From positions 229,634 through 293,633 of the forward strand of contig NZ_KQ040793.1 of NCBI RefSeq assembly GCF_000971965.1: a DNA stretch of 64,000 nucleotides. The letters are read 5' to 3'. The notes under the pieces are model-generated. The model did no database searches. It worked only from the letters and a program-made list of their open reading frames with translations, and was not told where the DNA came from. Positions 1 to 8,084 of this stretch are shown here, one piece after another. The stretch comes from Paenibacillus wulumuqiensis (GTDB lineage: Bacteria; Bacillota; Bacilli; Paenibacillales; Paenibacillaceae). How positions within the stretch are numbered: position 1 is the first letter of the stretch; each line of letters begins with the position of its first letter. Both the position numbers and the translations under genes were made by a program.

Positions 1-660
1 TTGACCAGATAACACACTAAGTTTAGATGCCATATTATTTAATTTTTCTGTTTGCATGTCATTAGCTGATTGTTTAAGAAAAGAAAGAGAGCCTGAAAGT
101 ACATCTTTTGGATTCATACCTGATGATAATGCTCCCTTTTTGTACTTTTCAAATAACTCTGTTCCTTCTTGGCCGCTTCCTGTAGTAACAACAAATTTAC
201 GTCTCATCGTATCATCTTCAGCTGCTCCAGCAAGCGAATCTTTACCTAATCCATATGCCCCAGAAGCCAACTTATTTCCAAATGCTGCTACCTTGGCAAT
301 GTGATTTTTAATATTCTCCCATTTACTAGCCTGCTTATCAGCCAAATCTTCTGCTTTTTGAGAAGAATCATTCAGATTATTTTGAGCATCTGCTGTGTCA
401 TTAATAGTATCAGTAACTCGTTGTTGAGCTGCCTGTGTCAATTGCAATGTATTATTAAAATTATTTTGAGTAACATTTAGCTGGGTTAAATGGTTATTGA
501 CATTTTGCACAGTCTGATTTACCTGATTAAACGAATTGGTAATGTTGTAAACAGGTACATTAATTGAAATATTACTCAAAGCTATACTAAGCTGCCTTGA
601 GATACTAACAGACAGACTTTGACTAATATTCCCAACCAACTGTGCTCCTATATTCGCCAT
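1..660 (-). CDS. phage tail tape-measure protein, N-terminal part (runs off the window)
   Basis: This reading frame stays open from an ATG behind a GGGGGTGAAGC ribosome site to the window edge, giving 220 visible residues. The N-terminal half is rich in Asn, Gln, Ser and Thr with heptad-like hydrophobic spacing, consistent with a long coiled coil. An Ala/Gly-rich segment follows. A tape-measure protein sets tail length and is ejected before DNA or ions pass. The call rests mainly on position: it lies directly after the frameshifted tail chaperone, as in PBSX (xkdO) and most long-tailed phages. The C-terminus, where transglycosylase or peptidase domains often sit, is outside the window, so an intact gene cannot be confirmed. 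Confidence 0.75.
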   Translation of the reverse strand, partial: MANIGAQLVGNISQSLSVSISRQLSIALSNISINVPVYNITNSFNQVNQTVQNVNNHLTQLNVTQNNFNNTLQLTQAAQQRVTDTINDTADAQNNLNDSSQKAEDLADKQASKWENIKNHIAKVAAFGNKLASGAYGLGKDSLAGAAEDDTMRRKFVVTTGSGQEGTELFEKYKKGALSSGMNPKDVLSGSLSFLKQSANDMQTEKLNNMASKLSVLSGQ

Positions 661-682
661 TGCTTCACCCCCTATACATCAA

Positions 683-859
683 TTATTTCCTTTTTTGCTT
701 ACGTTGTGCCTGTTTCTCTGCCTCCACACGTATTGCAATCATTGCGTAGATCGCAGCACGTTCATGGATAGACATTTTCATTAAATCATGTGGTAAGATG
801 TGCAACTCATGGAGGGCATAGTAAGCTAGATTCGCTTCGCTGTCGCCTCCATTAATTAG
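683..859 (-). CDS. -1 frameshift extension of the tail assembly chaperone (T part of G/GT)
   Basis: A 58-codon open frame, -1 relative to the XkdN-like gene, starts at its slippery site and ends just before the tape-measure gene. It has no convincing start codon or ribosome site of its own. Translation by -1 slippage would add a helical, Lys/Arg/Gln-rich tail and give a fusion of about 198 residues. Many phages make a short G and a long GT chaperone in a fixed ratio, and the long form recruits tube protein to the tape measure. Position, frame and length all fit that arrangement. Confidence 0.75.
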   Translation of the reverse strand, partial: LINGGDSEANLAYYALHELHILPHDLMKMSIHERAAIYAMIAIRVEAEKQAQRKQKRK

Positions 860-1278
860 TTTTTTACGTCATTAACCAAATCATTCATATCCCGGTTGAA
901 ACCGTTCAATTCCTGTACACGTTCACCCAATGCAGCAAACTCACCTGGAAGAAGCATTTTGCGCAGCAAGGATTCTGCACCTATTACCCCATAGGATTTT
1001 TGTAAGTCTGCATTTTTCAAATCAGGATAGATAACACTGGCACTCATCAACTTAGCCATATATTCATTAGGATCGATCTCTGGCGTATACATGCCATTTT
1101 TCCCTTTCACTTTACGAGTAGCTGCTTTACGGCATTCCTGATTTTCGTCCTCATTCATGCTACGAAGTTTCCAGCTTACAGGGTTACCATCTGCATCTTT
1201 GAATCGTGCAGATACTACAAATTCTTCTACTACGTCAGAAGATACGTTTTGTGCAAAAAACAGGCTTAATTCACTCAT
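856..1278 (-). CDS. XkdN-like phage tail assembly chaperone (short form)
   Basis: The 140-residue acidic protein resembles the XkdN/YqbN group of PBSX-type elements. It is a cytoplasmic assembly factor that binds the tape measure and is absent from the mature tail. It sits between the tube gene and the tape-measure gene, the standard place for the G chaperone. The start has a good upstream site (TAGGAGGAATTATCC). The last codons, GTA AAA AAC TAA, contain an A-AAA-AAC slippery heptamer immediately before the stop, so part of the output should be the longer fusion described separately. Confidence 0.85.
   Translation of the reverse strand: MSELSLFFAQNVSSDVVEEFVVSARFKDADGNPVSWKLRSMNEDENQECRKAATRKVKGKNGMYTPEIDPNEYMAKLMSASVIYPDLKNADLQKSYGVIGAESLLRKMLLPGEFAALGERVQELNGFNRDMNDLVNDVKN
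859..865 (-). other. programmed -1 frameshift site (A-AAA-AAC)
   Basis: On the minus strand the zero frame reads A AAA AAC and then TAA. The heptamer fits the X-XXY-YYZ rule for tandem -1 slippage, and the -1 frame then stays open for 58 codons to the edge of the tape-measure gene. Stop-codon context and location match tail-chaperone frameshifts. I did not find an obvious pseudoknot downstream by eye. Confidence 0.75.
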
Positions 1279-1464
1279 GGATAATTCCTCCTAATAGTTG
1301 TGCAATATTTTAATATTCAACAATATCCGCTTTGGCATCATATCTAATATTCCGCTGAACTGATGACAGATGTACCGGAAGAAACCTCAAAATATATGTG
1401 CTCATCCGGTACATAGCCACCTTATTTAAATATTATAAACACGTTGTTACATGAATTAATTGAA

Positions 1465-1926
1465 TTACTGAGCCGGTGCGCTAAATGCCTGGTTAATATC
1501 TACTCCATCAAAAGTAAAGCTTACTTCTTCTTCCAGTGCATCCGATTCAGTATCCAGCGATGCCATAATGACACTGTCCAGATTCACATCGCGCAGGATA
1601 ATAGTCTGGTAACCAATACTCGATGTTGGATCTTCGTTTGTCACTTCGATATCAAAGTACGTGTCTACACCCGTCTTCATGTAATCCAGCATCATCTGAC
1701 GGAAGCGGGAAGTCATATAAAAGATGGTCATGGTACCGGATCCTGACCAACCTGTTGCTTTATGCTGCACTCCGCGGCGTCCCAGCGTTTTCACTTCGGC
1801 TTTTTGCTTTTCTACGGTAGCTTCGAGCGTTTTGATATAAAACATTTCCTCTACCTGGTTATTGATTGTTGCAAACGCACGGCCTTCCTGGCCGGAAATG
1901 GTATCTTTCGCTTTTAGAAATGTCAT
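1465..1926 (-). CDS. xkdM: phage tail tube protein, XkdM-like
   Basis: The 153-residue protein matches the XkdM/YqbM tail-tube family of PBSX and related contractile tails in length and composition. It begins with the Lys-rich segment and GxEGRAFATI-like stretch typical of the family, followed by a beta-rich body. Tube protein polymerises into the inner channel inside the sheath. The gene lies one base after the sheath stop, so translation is probably coupled, and the chaperone follows downstream. About 190 bases separate it from the chaperone gene, with no feature I can name. Confidence 0.9.
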   Translation of the reverse strand: MTFLKAKDTISGQEGRAFATINNQVEEMFYIKTLEATVEKQKAEVKTLGRRGVQHKATGWSGSGTMTIFYMTSRFRQMMLDYMKTGVDTYFDIEVTNEDPTSSIGYQTIILRDVNLDSVIMASLDTESDALEEEVSFTFDGVDINQAFSAPAQ

Positions 1927-1927
1927 C

Positions 1928-3244
1928 TTAAACCACCTTCACTTTCATGTATACTTTTTCAACGGAATCTACAGGTTGTACATTTACTTCTACTACAATG
2001 CTATCCACTTCATTACCTGCAGTTACACTAATATCCGACTGAGCATCAAAGTTCTGTACTGCTCCAATGTTTTGCAGATCTGTCAGATACGCTACACACT
2101 GTGAACGGAACAAGCTGCGTCCATCTGTATTGTTATTCACTTTACCAATAAAATACGATTCAAAAATACGCTTAAGGTCATTGGCAATACTATCGAGTAC
2201 ACGCACCACACGGTTTTTGGCAAAATGGCGTGCTTTTTCCGGCGTATAGGACACGAATGTATTGATATCCTGTTCCACTACAGCGCGGTCGCTGCTAGCT
2301 GTAAATACAAACTCCCCTTTTTGCAAAGCTGCCTCTGTCTCGGTATGAGTGAGCTTCCCATTAACATCTACAGCATCGTCATAAGCGCTATAGGTCAGGG
2401 ATGCGTTAACAGCAGCACCGGCAGTTGCACCTGTTACCCAGGCTACACTCTGTTTTGCATCCAGTACTGTACCATCACTCAACACCACACCGTTTTTCAC
2501 GCTGATTACACCTTCATGATCAGCATTAGGGTAGTTGGCAAGCACAGCCTGTACCTTTTTGCCCTCATTGCTGCGCAGACGTTTGATGTATGCAGCATAT
2601 ACCGATTTCAGGGAAGCATCATCCGAGATCAAACCGACTGTCTGGAATTCCAGTGCTTCAAGCTTTTCCAGATATGCGGTATGATCCGCATTGGTTGCCA
2701 GCGCACTTGTACCTCCAGCCAGTGGAGCACCCGCAGTCGGTACAGGTGTCCCCTTACCACTGAAGACAACATAGGTATTGCTCGCCAGCTCTTCTACTGT
2801 ACTTACTGTCTGCTTATCGACCACAGCACCTTCCAGCAGCGTTGTTACATCAAACTGTGTTTCATTGTTAATATTCGTTTCTACTACGATTGTCAACTGA
2901 TTGCCTCTTGTACCACTATATTTGGCTGTTGCTGTCAGCGGCTCTACTTTTACAGAAGCAGGTGTACCATCATTTAGACGGTATACAATGAGCTTTTGTG
3001 CACGCTTGAGCGCTTCACGAATCAGTAGCATTTGTGGAGAAGTATAGTCATAACCAAGAGTCTGCAGCGTATTGTCTCCAGCAACAATGGTAAACATCTT
3101 CTTGGGTGCTCCCCAATCAAGGTTCAATGCCAAACTTGCCGTGCCACGCTCACCCAGTGTCCCAGGGAGTTTACCCTCAGATACAAAGTTAATATATACA
3201 CCAGGGCGAATTTTATTTTGTGTTGTATAAGTTCCTCCAGCCAT
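1928..3244 (-). CDS. xkdK: contractile phage tail sheath protein, XkdK-like
   Basis: The 438-residue protein starts with the conserved GGTYTTQNKIRPGVYINF segment of the XkdK/YqbK sheath family. It is close to the family length and ends in the usual C-terminal domain that interlocks neighbouring subunits. Sheath subunits contract to drive the tube through the target envelope. A strong AAGGAGG site lies inside the end of the small upstream gene. The presence of a sheath makes this a myovirus-type or R-type tail. Confidence 0.95.
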   Translation of the reverse strand: MAGGTYTTQNKIRPGVYINFVSEGKLPGTLGERGTASLALNLDWGAPKKMFTIVAGDNTLQTLGYDYTSPQMLLIREALKRAQKLIVYRLNDGTPASVKVEPLTATAKYSGTRGNQLTIVVETNINNETQFDVTTLLEGAVVDKQTVSTVEELASNTYVVFSGKGTPVPTAGAPLAGGTSALATNADHTAYLEKLEALEFQTVGLISDDASLKSVYAAYIKRLRSNEGKKVQAVLANYPNADHEGVISVKNGVVLSDGTVLDAKQSVAWVTGATAGAAVNASLTYSAYDDAVDVNGKLTHTETEAALQKGEFVFTASSDRAVVEQDINTFVSYTPEKARHFAKNRVVRVLDSIANDLKRIFESYFIGKVNNNTDGRSLFRSQCVAYLTDLQNIGAVQNFDAQSDISVTAGNEVDSIVVEVNVQPVDSVEKVYMKVKVV

Positions 3245-3418
3245 TTAATTGGCCTCCTTATTCATAAATTGATGTAGCAGAGATGTTGCTTGTTCAATCG
3301 TGTACGGTTTGTCTTCTTCCAGCAGCCCGGATAGTACATCCTTTTCAAGCTGAGTGAATTTTGTTGATTGCATAAATTGCTCTTTTCGGTATGAACCGAC
3401 AGCAGCTTGTTCAGCCAT
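3245..3418 (-). CDS. small conserved tail-operon protein, unknown function
   Basis: A 57-residue acidic, probably all-helical protein encoded between the tail terminator and the sheath. It has a good GGAGAGAG site and ends one base before the sheath start, so it belongs to the operon. PBSX-type clusters often carry a small gene at this place, but I recognise no domain. It could be an accessory assembly factor. Confidence 0.65.
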   Translation of the reverse strand: MAEQAAVGSYRKEQFMQSTKFTQLEKDVLSGLLEEDKPYTIEQATSLLHQFMNKEAN

Positions 3419-3472
3419 TGTTTCTCTCTCCTTTGATATACGTTTGCTCTACCTTTAAATTGTCTCCATCTG

Positions 3473-3895
3473 CTACTTTACATGGGAAGCAGGGGATACA
3501 TGTTGGTCCATTGTACTCATCAGTACACCTGAAGCCGGCGGGCGAACAGTGCGTACCGGATAGTTGACCCGGATTCGGGGAATACCGTCATCCGTATCCC
3601 ACCGTAATTCACTGGCCCGGCACAAATCTTCGCCAGTCCCGATAGTCTCAAGCGCTTCAAATAGTTGTTCAACCTGCTCATCCGCATAATGTTCAGCTGC
3701 TGGAACGTACCGAATCTCTAACGTGTACACACGTACAAATCGATCACTACGCTCACGCGTAAAGTCTACTGAAACCAAGCGATACTCCAACCTCGGCTGC
3801 TTTGGCTCTGGCTTTTCTGCCCGTTCAAACGGAATGTCTGGAAACTTCTCATGCAGTGATAATTGCACATAGGTGACAACCTCCTGTGCATTCAT
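3473..3895 (-). CDS. phage tail terminator-like protein (XkdJ position)
   Basis: A 140-residue alpha/beta protein. The chosen ATG has an AAAGGAGGAAG site. A GTG 33 bases upstream overlaps its own Shine-Dalgarno sequence and is less likely. The sequence pattern, with an N-terminal helix, a LEYRLVSVDF strand and a YTLEIRYVP strand, together with the place just before the sheath, fits tail terminators that cap the tube and join it to the head. It is the first gene of the tail operon here; no capsid, portal or terminase gene precedes it. Confidence 0.65.
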   Translation of the reverse strand: MNAQEVVTYVQLSLHEKFPDIPFERAEKPEPKQPRLEYRLVSVDFTRERSDRFVRVYTLEIRYVPAAEHYADEQVEQLFEALETIGTGEDLCRASELRWDTDDGIPRIRVNYPVRTVRPPASGVLMSTMDQHVSPASHVK

Positions 3896-4315
3896 GTTTC
3901 TTCCTCCTTTACCGAGAAGGACGCTCACCTCCTTCGGTTATTACTTACGGAATCAAGATAAGGAAACTTTGCACCACCAATGTAAAGACTCATTATGTGG
4001 AATATTTTTATCCCTGTGGTGTTCCTTGTTTCTTCATTTCCGATAATACAATCTTACACCGGATTTCTCCTAACGGAGACGGTGCTATGGACGAAAAAAG
4101 GACGGTTATCGGTTGAGTTTGGAGGTAGAAAAGCGGTAAAAAGACGCCGGAATTGGATCAGTCCTGCAGCAGCGCCATTTCAGACATTTCCAGCCTGTAT
4201 GTCCCGCCATAACATACCTATTCAGCAGCCTTTGTATAGATCAATCCTTTACCATCTGTTCCTGCGCCAGTACAGAAGCAGTATATGCTTCCACCCCTAT
4301 ATCCGCAAACCGTAC
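3896..4315. other. gene-free stretch upstream of the tail operon
   Basis: No credible gene is seen on either strand. It should hold the minus-strand late promoter of the tail operon, but I cannot point to convincing -35 and -10 elements. The absence of even fragments of head-completion genes suggests a clean headless layout or an old deletion. Confidence 0.4.
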
Positions 4316-4341
4316 AAAAAAAAGCCTGCCCGCAGGCAGAC
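4316..4341 (-). terminator. intrinsic terminator of the 4.4-4.9 kb membrane-protein gene
   Basis: On the minus strand, CTGCC-TGCG-GGCAG forms a compact hairpin followed by GC and eight T residues. Confidence 0.7.
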
Positions 4342-4382
4342 TTTGATGTATATCCCCTATTTCCCATTGTCGACAACTACCA

Positions 4383-4859
4383 CTACTGCTCCGTCGGAGA
4401 CGAATTGAGAAACACACTAGAGAACAGATAGGAAATCATCGCAAATACCGGAATGCTCCATAGCAGCAACGGCGAGCTGAACCATGCCGGCAGCGGCATC
4501 CACAGCATAATTGCCCAGCTGACGATAATGCCTATTCCATTAAATAGAAGAAACTGCAGCGGCATTCGCTGAATATTCAAGCGTAGCCAGCGGTTCAGCG
4601 GCGCGAGAACGACCAGCGAATAACCGAACAGCGGTACAAAGAGCAGCAGCAATACCACCAGCTGCGAACGTATTCCCATTTCCGAGACGAGCACGGTGTT
4701 TTGCAAAGCAAAGTTAAGATAGATCGAGCTTAGACCGCTGACGAGCAGAGAGACGACCGTACTGTCAAACAGCCAGGCTTTGTATACATGCTGTAATCTG
4801 AACCGGTCGGCTGCCGCTGGGACGGCAGATCTCCTCGCGGTATTTAATTCCCTTTTCAC
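4383..4859 (-). CDS. four-helix integral membrane protein, unknown function
   Basis: The 158-residue protein has four clear hydrophobic segments (roughly residues 35-55, 65-85, 100-120 and 130-150) after a basic N-terminus, so it should sit in the cytoplasmic membrane. The GTG start follows AGGAG at ten bases. It is transcribed alone, ending in its own terminator. I recognise no family. It lies inside the phage-like block but shows no phage signature, so it could be host cargo or a chromosomal gene at the edge of a deletion. Confidence 0.6.
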   Translation of the reverse strand: MKRELNTARRSAVPAAADRFRLQHVYKAWLFDSTVVSLLVSGLSSIYLNFALQNTVLVSEMGIRSQLVVLLLLFVPLFGYSLVVLAPLNRWLRLNIQRMPLQFLLFNGIGIIVSWAIMLWMPLPAWFSSPLLLWSIPVFAMISYLFSSVFLNSSPTEQ

Positions 4860-5103
4860 AAAATCAGAGCTCCTGTTCCTTGGCTTATATTGGATGATCG
4901 CCTGCAGTTGTCTGATGGCTATCCGATATTCTATGTACAGCGATAATCCGCATGAGTATAAACGCCTACTATTTTACCATAAAATAACATAAAATAGCGG
5001 TCGATACCATAAATTATCTTCTTCTACCCTTATTTCTTCCTGTTATGCGATCATACCACATCATTATGAATTACCTGTGAAAGTTCTAACCGAATCAGCA
5101 GAC

Positions 5104-5133
5104 AAAAAAAGCTGCCCGGATCAGCGGGCAGCT
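5104..5133 (-). terminator. intrinsic terminator after the 5.2-5.9 kb gene pair
   Basis: GCTGCCCG and CGGGCAGC form an eight-base perfect stem with a six-base loop. On the minus strand it is followed by seven T residues. Confidence 0.85.
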
Positions 5134-5160
5134 CGGCAGTCATAAATCAATCCTGTTTTA

Positions 5161-5409
5161 CTATTCCTTTTTGGTCAATAAAAACGTACCCAGTAACGCT
5201 ACGCATATAATAGCCGGAATACGCAAATCATGAGGCAAGAACTTAGTTACCCATAACGCAGTAAAAATAGTGGAAATGGCCAAATAACCAAGCCACTCCT
5301 TGGAATCTATATTTTTTTTATTTAAAAATAAATTTATATATCCTATTGGAGGGGTAACAATCGATAGAATTATAATGACCATTGGACGTAGATACCATTT
5401 TTTTTTCAT
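5161..5409 (-). CDS. small three-helix membrane protein, possible immunity partner
   Basis: The 82-residue protein has a basic start (MKKKW), then three hydrophobic segments and a short basic tail. The GGAGGG site is strong. It lies 40 bases after a secreted-protein gene and shares its terminator, so the two form a small operon. Small multi-helix membrane proteins paired with secreted peptides often give self-protection. That role is inference from layout only; no family was recognised. Confidence 0.6.
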   Translation of the reverse strand: MKKKWYLRPMVIIILSIVTPPIGYINLFLNKKNIDSKEWLGYLAISTIFTALWVTKFLPHDLRIPAIICVALLGTFLLTKKE

Positions 5410-5449
5410 TTTCCCTCCGCTAGTTCCATACCTGTCTTAAATTTGTGTT

Positions 5450-5926
5450 TTATAACAATACAGCACTTATTGCACGAGCAATAATATCTGCGATCCAACC
5501 TGGTATGCCCAAGTGCACGATTGCTTGCGACAATGCGTCTTCAATACTGCCACTAAAATCAGTAACTACATCTAGAGCTTTAATGAGTGCTTCGACTTTT
5601 ACTACGGCAATAATTTTATTTTTCATTGATTGACTTACAGGTAGATATCCTACAGCTTTTGATATAGCATTGTCAATCTTTGTCTTTCCTGCTTTTAGAG
5701 CAGCTTTGATTCCTTTGATAGTCCAGCCGACTTTTCCTTGCTCAGCATTTCCTCCGACATGTCCTTGACCTCCAAGAGGTGGTACAACCGGTGCAGGTGA
5801 GTTATTATATGTGGCAGAACTCACCGAAGTAGCATTTGCTGAAGCGGAATAAGGAGAAACTATAGAAAATAGTAAAGCTGTTGCTGCCACACTAACCGTC
5901 ACTTTTTTGATCAAATTCGAATTCAA
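5450..5926 (-). CDS. secreted protein with amphipathic C-terminus, candidate membrane-active peptide
   Basis: The TTG start is preferred because GGGAGGAAATG lies just upstream. It gives 158 residues beginning with a typical signal peptide (basic n-region, hydrophobic core, cleavage near ASA at about residue 32). After cleavage there is a short Pro/Gly-rich linker, a basic helical part rich in Lys and Ala, and a hydrophobic C-terminus ending IIARAISAVLL. No cysteines and no catalytic motif are seen. It is followed by a small membrane-protein gene. The composition resembles secreted pore-forming or bacteriocin-like peptides, but I match it to no named family. Confidence 0.6.
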   Translation of the reverse strand: MNSNLIKKVTVSVAATALLFSIVSPYSASANATSVSSATYNNSPAPVVPPLGGQGHVGGNAEQGKVGWTIKGIKAALKAGKTKIDNAISKAVGYLPVSQSMKNKIIAVVKVEALIKALDVVTDFSGSIEDALSQAIVHLGIPGWIADIIARAISAVLL

Positions 5927-5965
5927 GTCATTTCCTCCCAAATATGTAATTTTTATTACTTTAAC

Positions 5966-5994
5966 AATATACATGCTCTGGGATGTCGAAGTAA
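5966..5994 (-). promoter_or_regulatory. candidate sigma-A promoter of the secreted-peptide pair
   Basis: On the minus strand TTACTT and TATATT are separated by 17 bases, about 40 bases upstream of the TTG start. Confidence 0.4.
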
Positions 5995-6154
5995 GGCTTA
6001 TTTTGTTGTTTATTTTTTTGATCAAAAAGACCTATAAAAACGATTACTATCATTCCTCTATAAAAACTCACCAGCGAATTAACAAGGGAAAAGCTGCCTG
6101 TGTGAACAGACAGCTTACAAAGAATAATTGAATTATTCCTTTCACCATAACCTA

Positions 6155-6661
6155 TCAGGAAGTGCTGCAGGAAGCTTCTGCCCGGCGGGTACGCTTCTTC
6201 TGCGGCATCAGCTCATCCAATCGGATCATGCCGGTATCGGCCAGGGCGAGAGCCATTTTGTAAAAGGCACGGGCACGGATCTTGACGTAGGTGTCTTTGC
6301 TGATCGGTGGATCGAACAGATAGCTGTATACTTTATAATCGAAAATATCATCATGCTTGAGATAGCGCTCGCGTACGAGCAGCTGCTCCCGCTCATTCAG
6401 CCGTTCCACGATCGCCTCCACACGCTCGCAGTAAGCGCGGCGTGCAGCAGGAGTATCTACATTATAAATGGCTGCACCTGCCGTCGGATCTCCGGACACA
6501 TTGGTCGGTCCGTGCATTCTTGCTTCATATGAAGCTGTAAGCGAAGTCTCTCTCATCTCAAACGTAATCGTCTTGTAAATACGGTATTTCTCAAAAACAG
6601 CTTCTACAGCAGCGCGTGTCTGTCGGCGGTCCAGCTCGGGCAGGGAAATCATCGGGTTCAT
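6155..6661 (-). CDS. ArpU-family phage late transcription regulator
   Basis: The 168-residue protein matches the ArpU/RinA-like regulators that switch on late (structural and lysis) genes in Gram-positive phages. Its N-terminal half is mixed. The C-terminal part contains an EREQLLVRERYLKHDDIFDY-type helix-turn-helix region resembling sigma-factor region 4, followed by a basic tail. Encoded on the same strand as the tail operon and upstream of it, it is the obvious activator for those genes. The ATG follows a GAGGAGTG site. It is divergent from the XRE repressor, with operator-like repeats in the gap. Confidence 0.75.
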   Translation of the reverse strand: MNPMISLPELDRRQTRAAVEAVFEKYRIYKTITFEMRETSLTASYEARMHGPTNVSGDPTAGAAIYNVDTPAARRAYCERVEAIVERLNEREQLLVRERYLKHDDIFDYKVYSYLFDPPISKDTYVKIRARAFYKMALALADTGMIRLDELMPQKKRTRRAEASCSTS

Positions 6662-6781
6662 TGTACAACACTCCTCGGATGTAATATATTAGGTAAAGAA
6701 AATCAACGGTATACGTAATACAGCGATACAACAGTCGTGGCAGCTTCAGCCGCCGCTCGTCTCCATCTGGCATTTCTAATT

Positions 6782-6795
6782 TTGCCTTTTGGCAA
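6782..6795. promoter_or_regulatory. operator-like dyad 1 (TTGCCTTTTGGCAA)
   Basis: A perfect TTGCC-N4-GGCAA inverted repeat about 120 bases upstream of the ArpU-like gene. It is one of three copies between that gene and the XRE repressor. Confidence 0.65.
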
Positions 6796-6982
6796 CGATA
6801 TTGGATATATAACCTGTTCATTCCTGATTTAACCACTAAAAATTCCATATTTTTGTTAATGTTCGTATTTTGTTCGCATTTCGTATTCCTAAGATACCAT
6901 GCTGACAGGCTCTTCGTAAAATCCGGTTTAAGGTCATTTTCACCTCTTAATCGTTCATTATCTCCATTATTCTCTTCACCAT

Positions 6983-6996
6983 GTGCCTTTTGGCAA
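6983..6996. promoter_or_regulatory. operator-like dyad 2 (GTGCCTTTTGGCAA)
   Basis: The second copy matches dyad 1 at 13 of 14 bases, including the TTTT spacer. It could cover a minus-strand promoter that reads towards the ArpU-like gene. Confidence 0.65.
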
Positions 6997-7013
6997 AGAA
7001 AGGATTTCCATTG

Positions 7014-7042
7014 TTTACCTAATGGCAATATTGGGGTATAGT
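7014..7042 (+). promoter_or_regulatory. candidate promoter of the XRE repressor
   Basis: TTTACC and TATAGT are separated by 17 bases. Dyad 3 covers the -35 element and part of the spacer, which would allow autoregulation. Confidence 0.5.
7015..7028. promoter_or_regulatory. operator-like dyad 3 (TTACCTAATGGCAA)
   Basis: The third copy of the TTGCC-N4-GGCAA dyad, with one arm mismatch and a different spacer. It overlaps the candidate repressor promoter. Confidence 0.6.
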
Positions 7043-7115
7043 ACATATATACGTTTTGACTTCTTGTGTCATGTTATGAACGATTGGTGTTCACAGTGCC
7101 TATAGAAAGGGTGTT

Positions 7116-7562
7116 TTGTCGGTGGATAATTCTTCATTTGGCAGTTATTTGAAGCAAATACGTGAGCAGAAGAACTGGAGTATTAACCAACTGGCAGACC
7201 TCGCCGGCATCAGCACTTCACAAATCTCACGAATCGAAAATGGCAAACGCGGTGTACCCAAGCCGCAGACGATTGAGAAAATCGCCAGGGCGCTCGGTGT
7301 CCCGTATGCGGAAATGATGGACCGGGCCGGATACCTGCGACCCGAGGAGAATCAGCAGACTCCGGAGTGGGCGAATGCACGGGACAGACGTGATTTCAAA
7401 AAAATGTTAGAGGAAGATGGTGAATTGATGTTTGACGGTGTTCCGCTGGATGATGAAGACAAGCAGCGGATCAAGGATGTGTTGACCGGGTTATTCTGGG
7501 AAGCCAAGCAGATGAACAAACGCAAGCCGGTTGCCCCGGATGATCGCCGCAAACGTTCCTGA
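7116..7562 (+). CDS. XRE-family repressor of the phage-like element
   Basis: The 148-residue protein has an N-terminal lambda-repressor-type helix-turn-helix at about residues 8-65, with the typical SINQLADLAGISTSQISRIENGKRG pattern split over the recognition helices. An acidic linker and a basic C-terminus follow. It reads from a TTG start after AGAAAGG. An ImmA/IrrE peptidase gene lies 107 bases downstream. Such pairs form lysogeny switches in ICEBs1 and related phages, where the protease cleaves the repressor on induction. The three dyads upstream are the natural candidate binding sites. Confidence 0.9.
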   Translation: MSVDNSSFGSYLKQIREQKNWSINQLADLAGISTSQISRIENGKRGVPKPQTIEKIARALGVPYAEMMDRAGYLRPEENQQTPEWANARDRRDFKKMLEEDGELMFDGVPLDDEDKQRIKDVLTGLFWEAKQMNKRKPVAPDDRRKRS

Positions 7563-7669
7563 GACATCGTCGCCCATGCAGACGACTGTACCTGCAGTCT
7601 CTGCTCTACCGGCAGTTGGAGATTACAGCTGCACCTATAACGCCAAACGCTTACGAGGTGATTGTACCG

Positions 7670-8083
7670 ATGGATGATACTGCAGCTCATCTGGTCCACA
7701 AGTATAAGACAAACTGCCCTTTTGAAATTGCTGAAGCGCTCGGCATACATATTCGCTACATGGATCTCGGCAAGTCCACCAAAGGACTGTACTACAAAAA
7801 ACTCCGGCGGCGCTTCATTGTAATTAATCAGGGCTTATCCGATCAGTGGCAGCGATTTGTGTGTGCGCACGAATTAGGTCACGATCGGCTTCACAAAGGA
7901 TTGAGCCGCTTTTTCCTGGAGGAACATTCTTACTTCTGGCCGGGCAAGCTGGAAAGGCAGGCGAATTCGTTTGCCATTACCCTGCTGACGGCTGGACAGG
8001 AACAGCGTGCAGGTGAGACGCTGGAAGCTTTTGCGATGCGCACAGGCATCCCCCGGGAAATGCTATATTTTTTTAACCTCTGA
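7670..8083 (+). CDS. ImmA/IrrE-family metallopeptidase (anti-repressor)
   Basis: The 137-residue protein carries the HEXXH zinc motif in CAHELGHDRLH at about residues 70-80, a following Phe-rich segment, and the ERQANSFA helix that supplies the third metal ligand in this family. The ATG behind GAGGTG is chosen; an in-frame TTG 54 bases upstream lacks a ribosome site. The family cleaves cognate XRE repressors (ImmA on ImmR, IrrE on DdrO). Encoded right after the XRE repressor, it most likely inactivates that protein. The gene ends near a LexA-like box and a terminator. Confidence 0.9.
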   Translation: MDDTAAHLVHKYKTNCPFEIAEALGIHIRYMDLGKSTKGLYYKKLRRRFIVINQGLSDQWQRFVCAHELGHDRLHKGLSRFFLEEHSYFWPGKLERQANSFAITLLTAGQEQRAGETLEAFAMRTGIPREMLYFFNL

Positions 8084-8084
8084 C

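Noticed and set aside
6591-7046. A 151-codon minus-strand frame upstream of and overlapping the ArpU-like gene
   Set aside because: It spans the operator-like repeats, overlaps the ArpU start, has irregular composition and no supported start.
7077-7093. TGAAC-N7-GTTCA dyad before the XRE start as a LexA box
   Set aside because: The Bacillus LexA/DinR site needs a four-base spacer; seven bases do not fit. It could still be some other operator.
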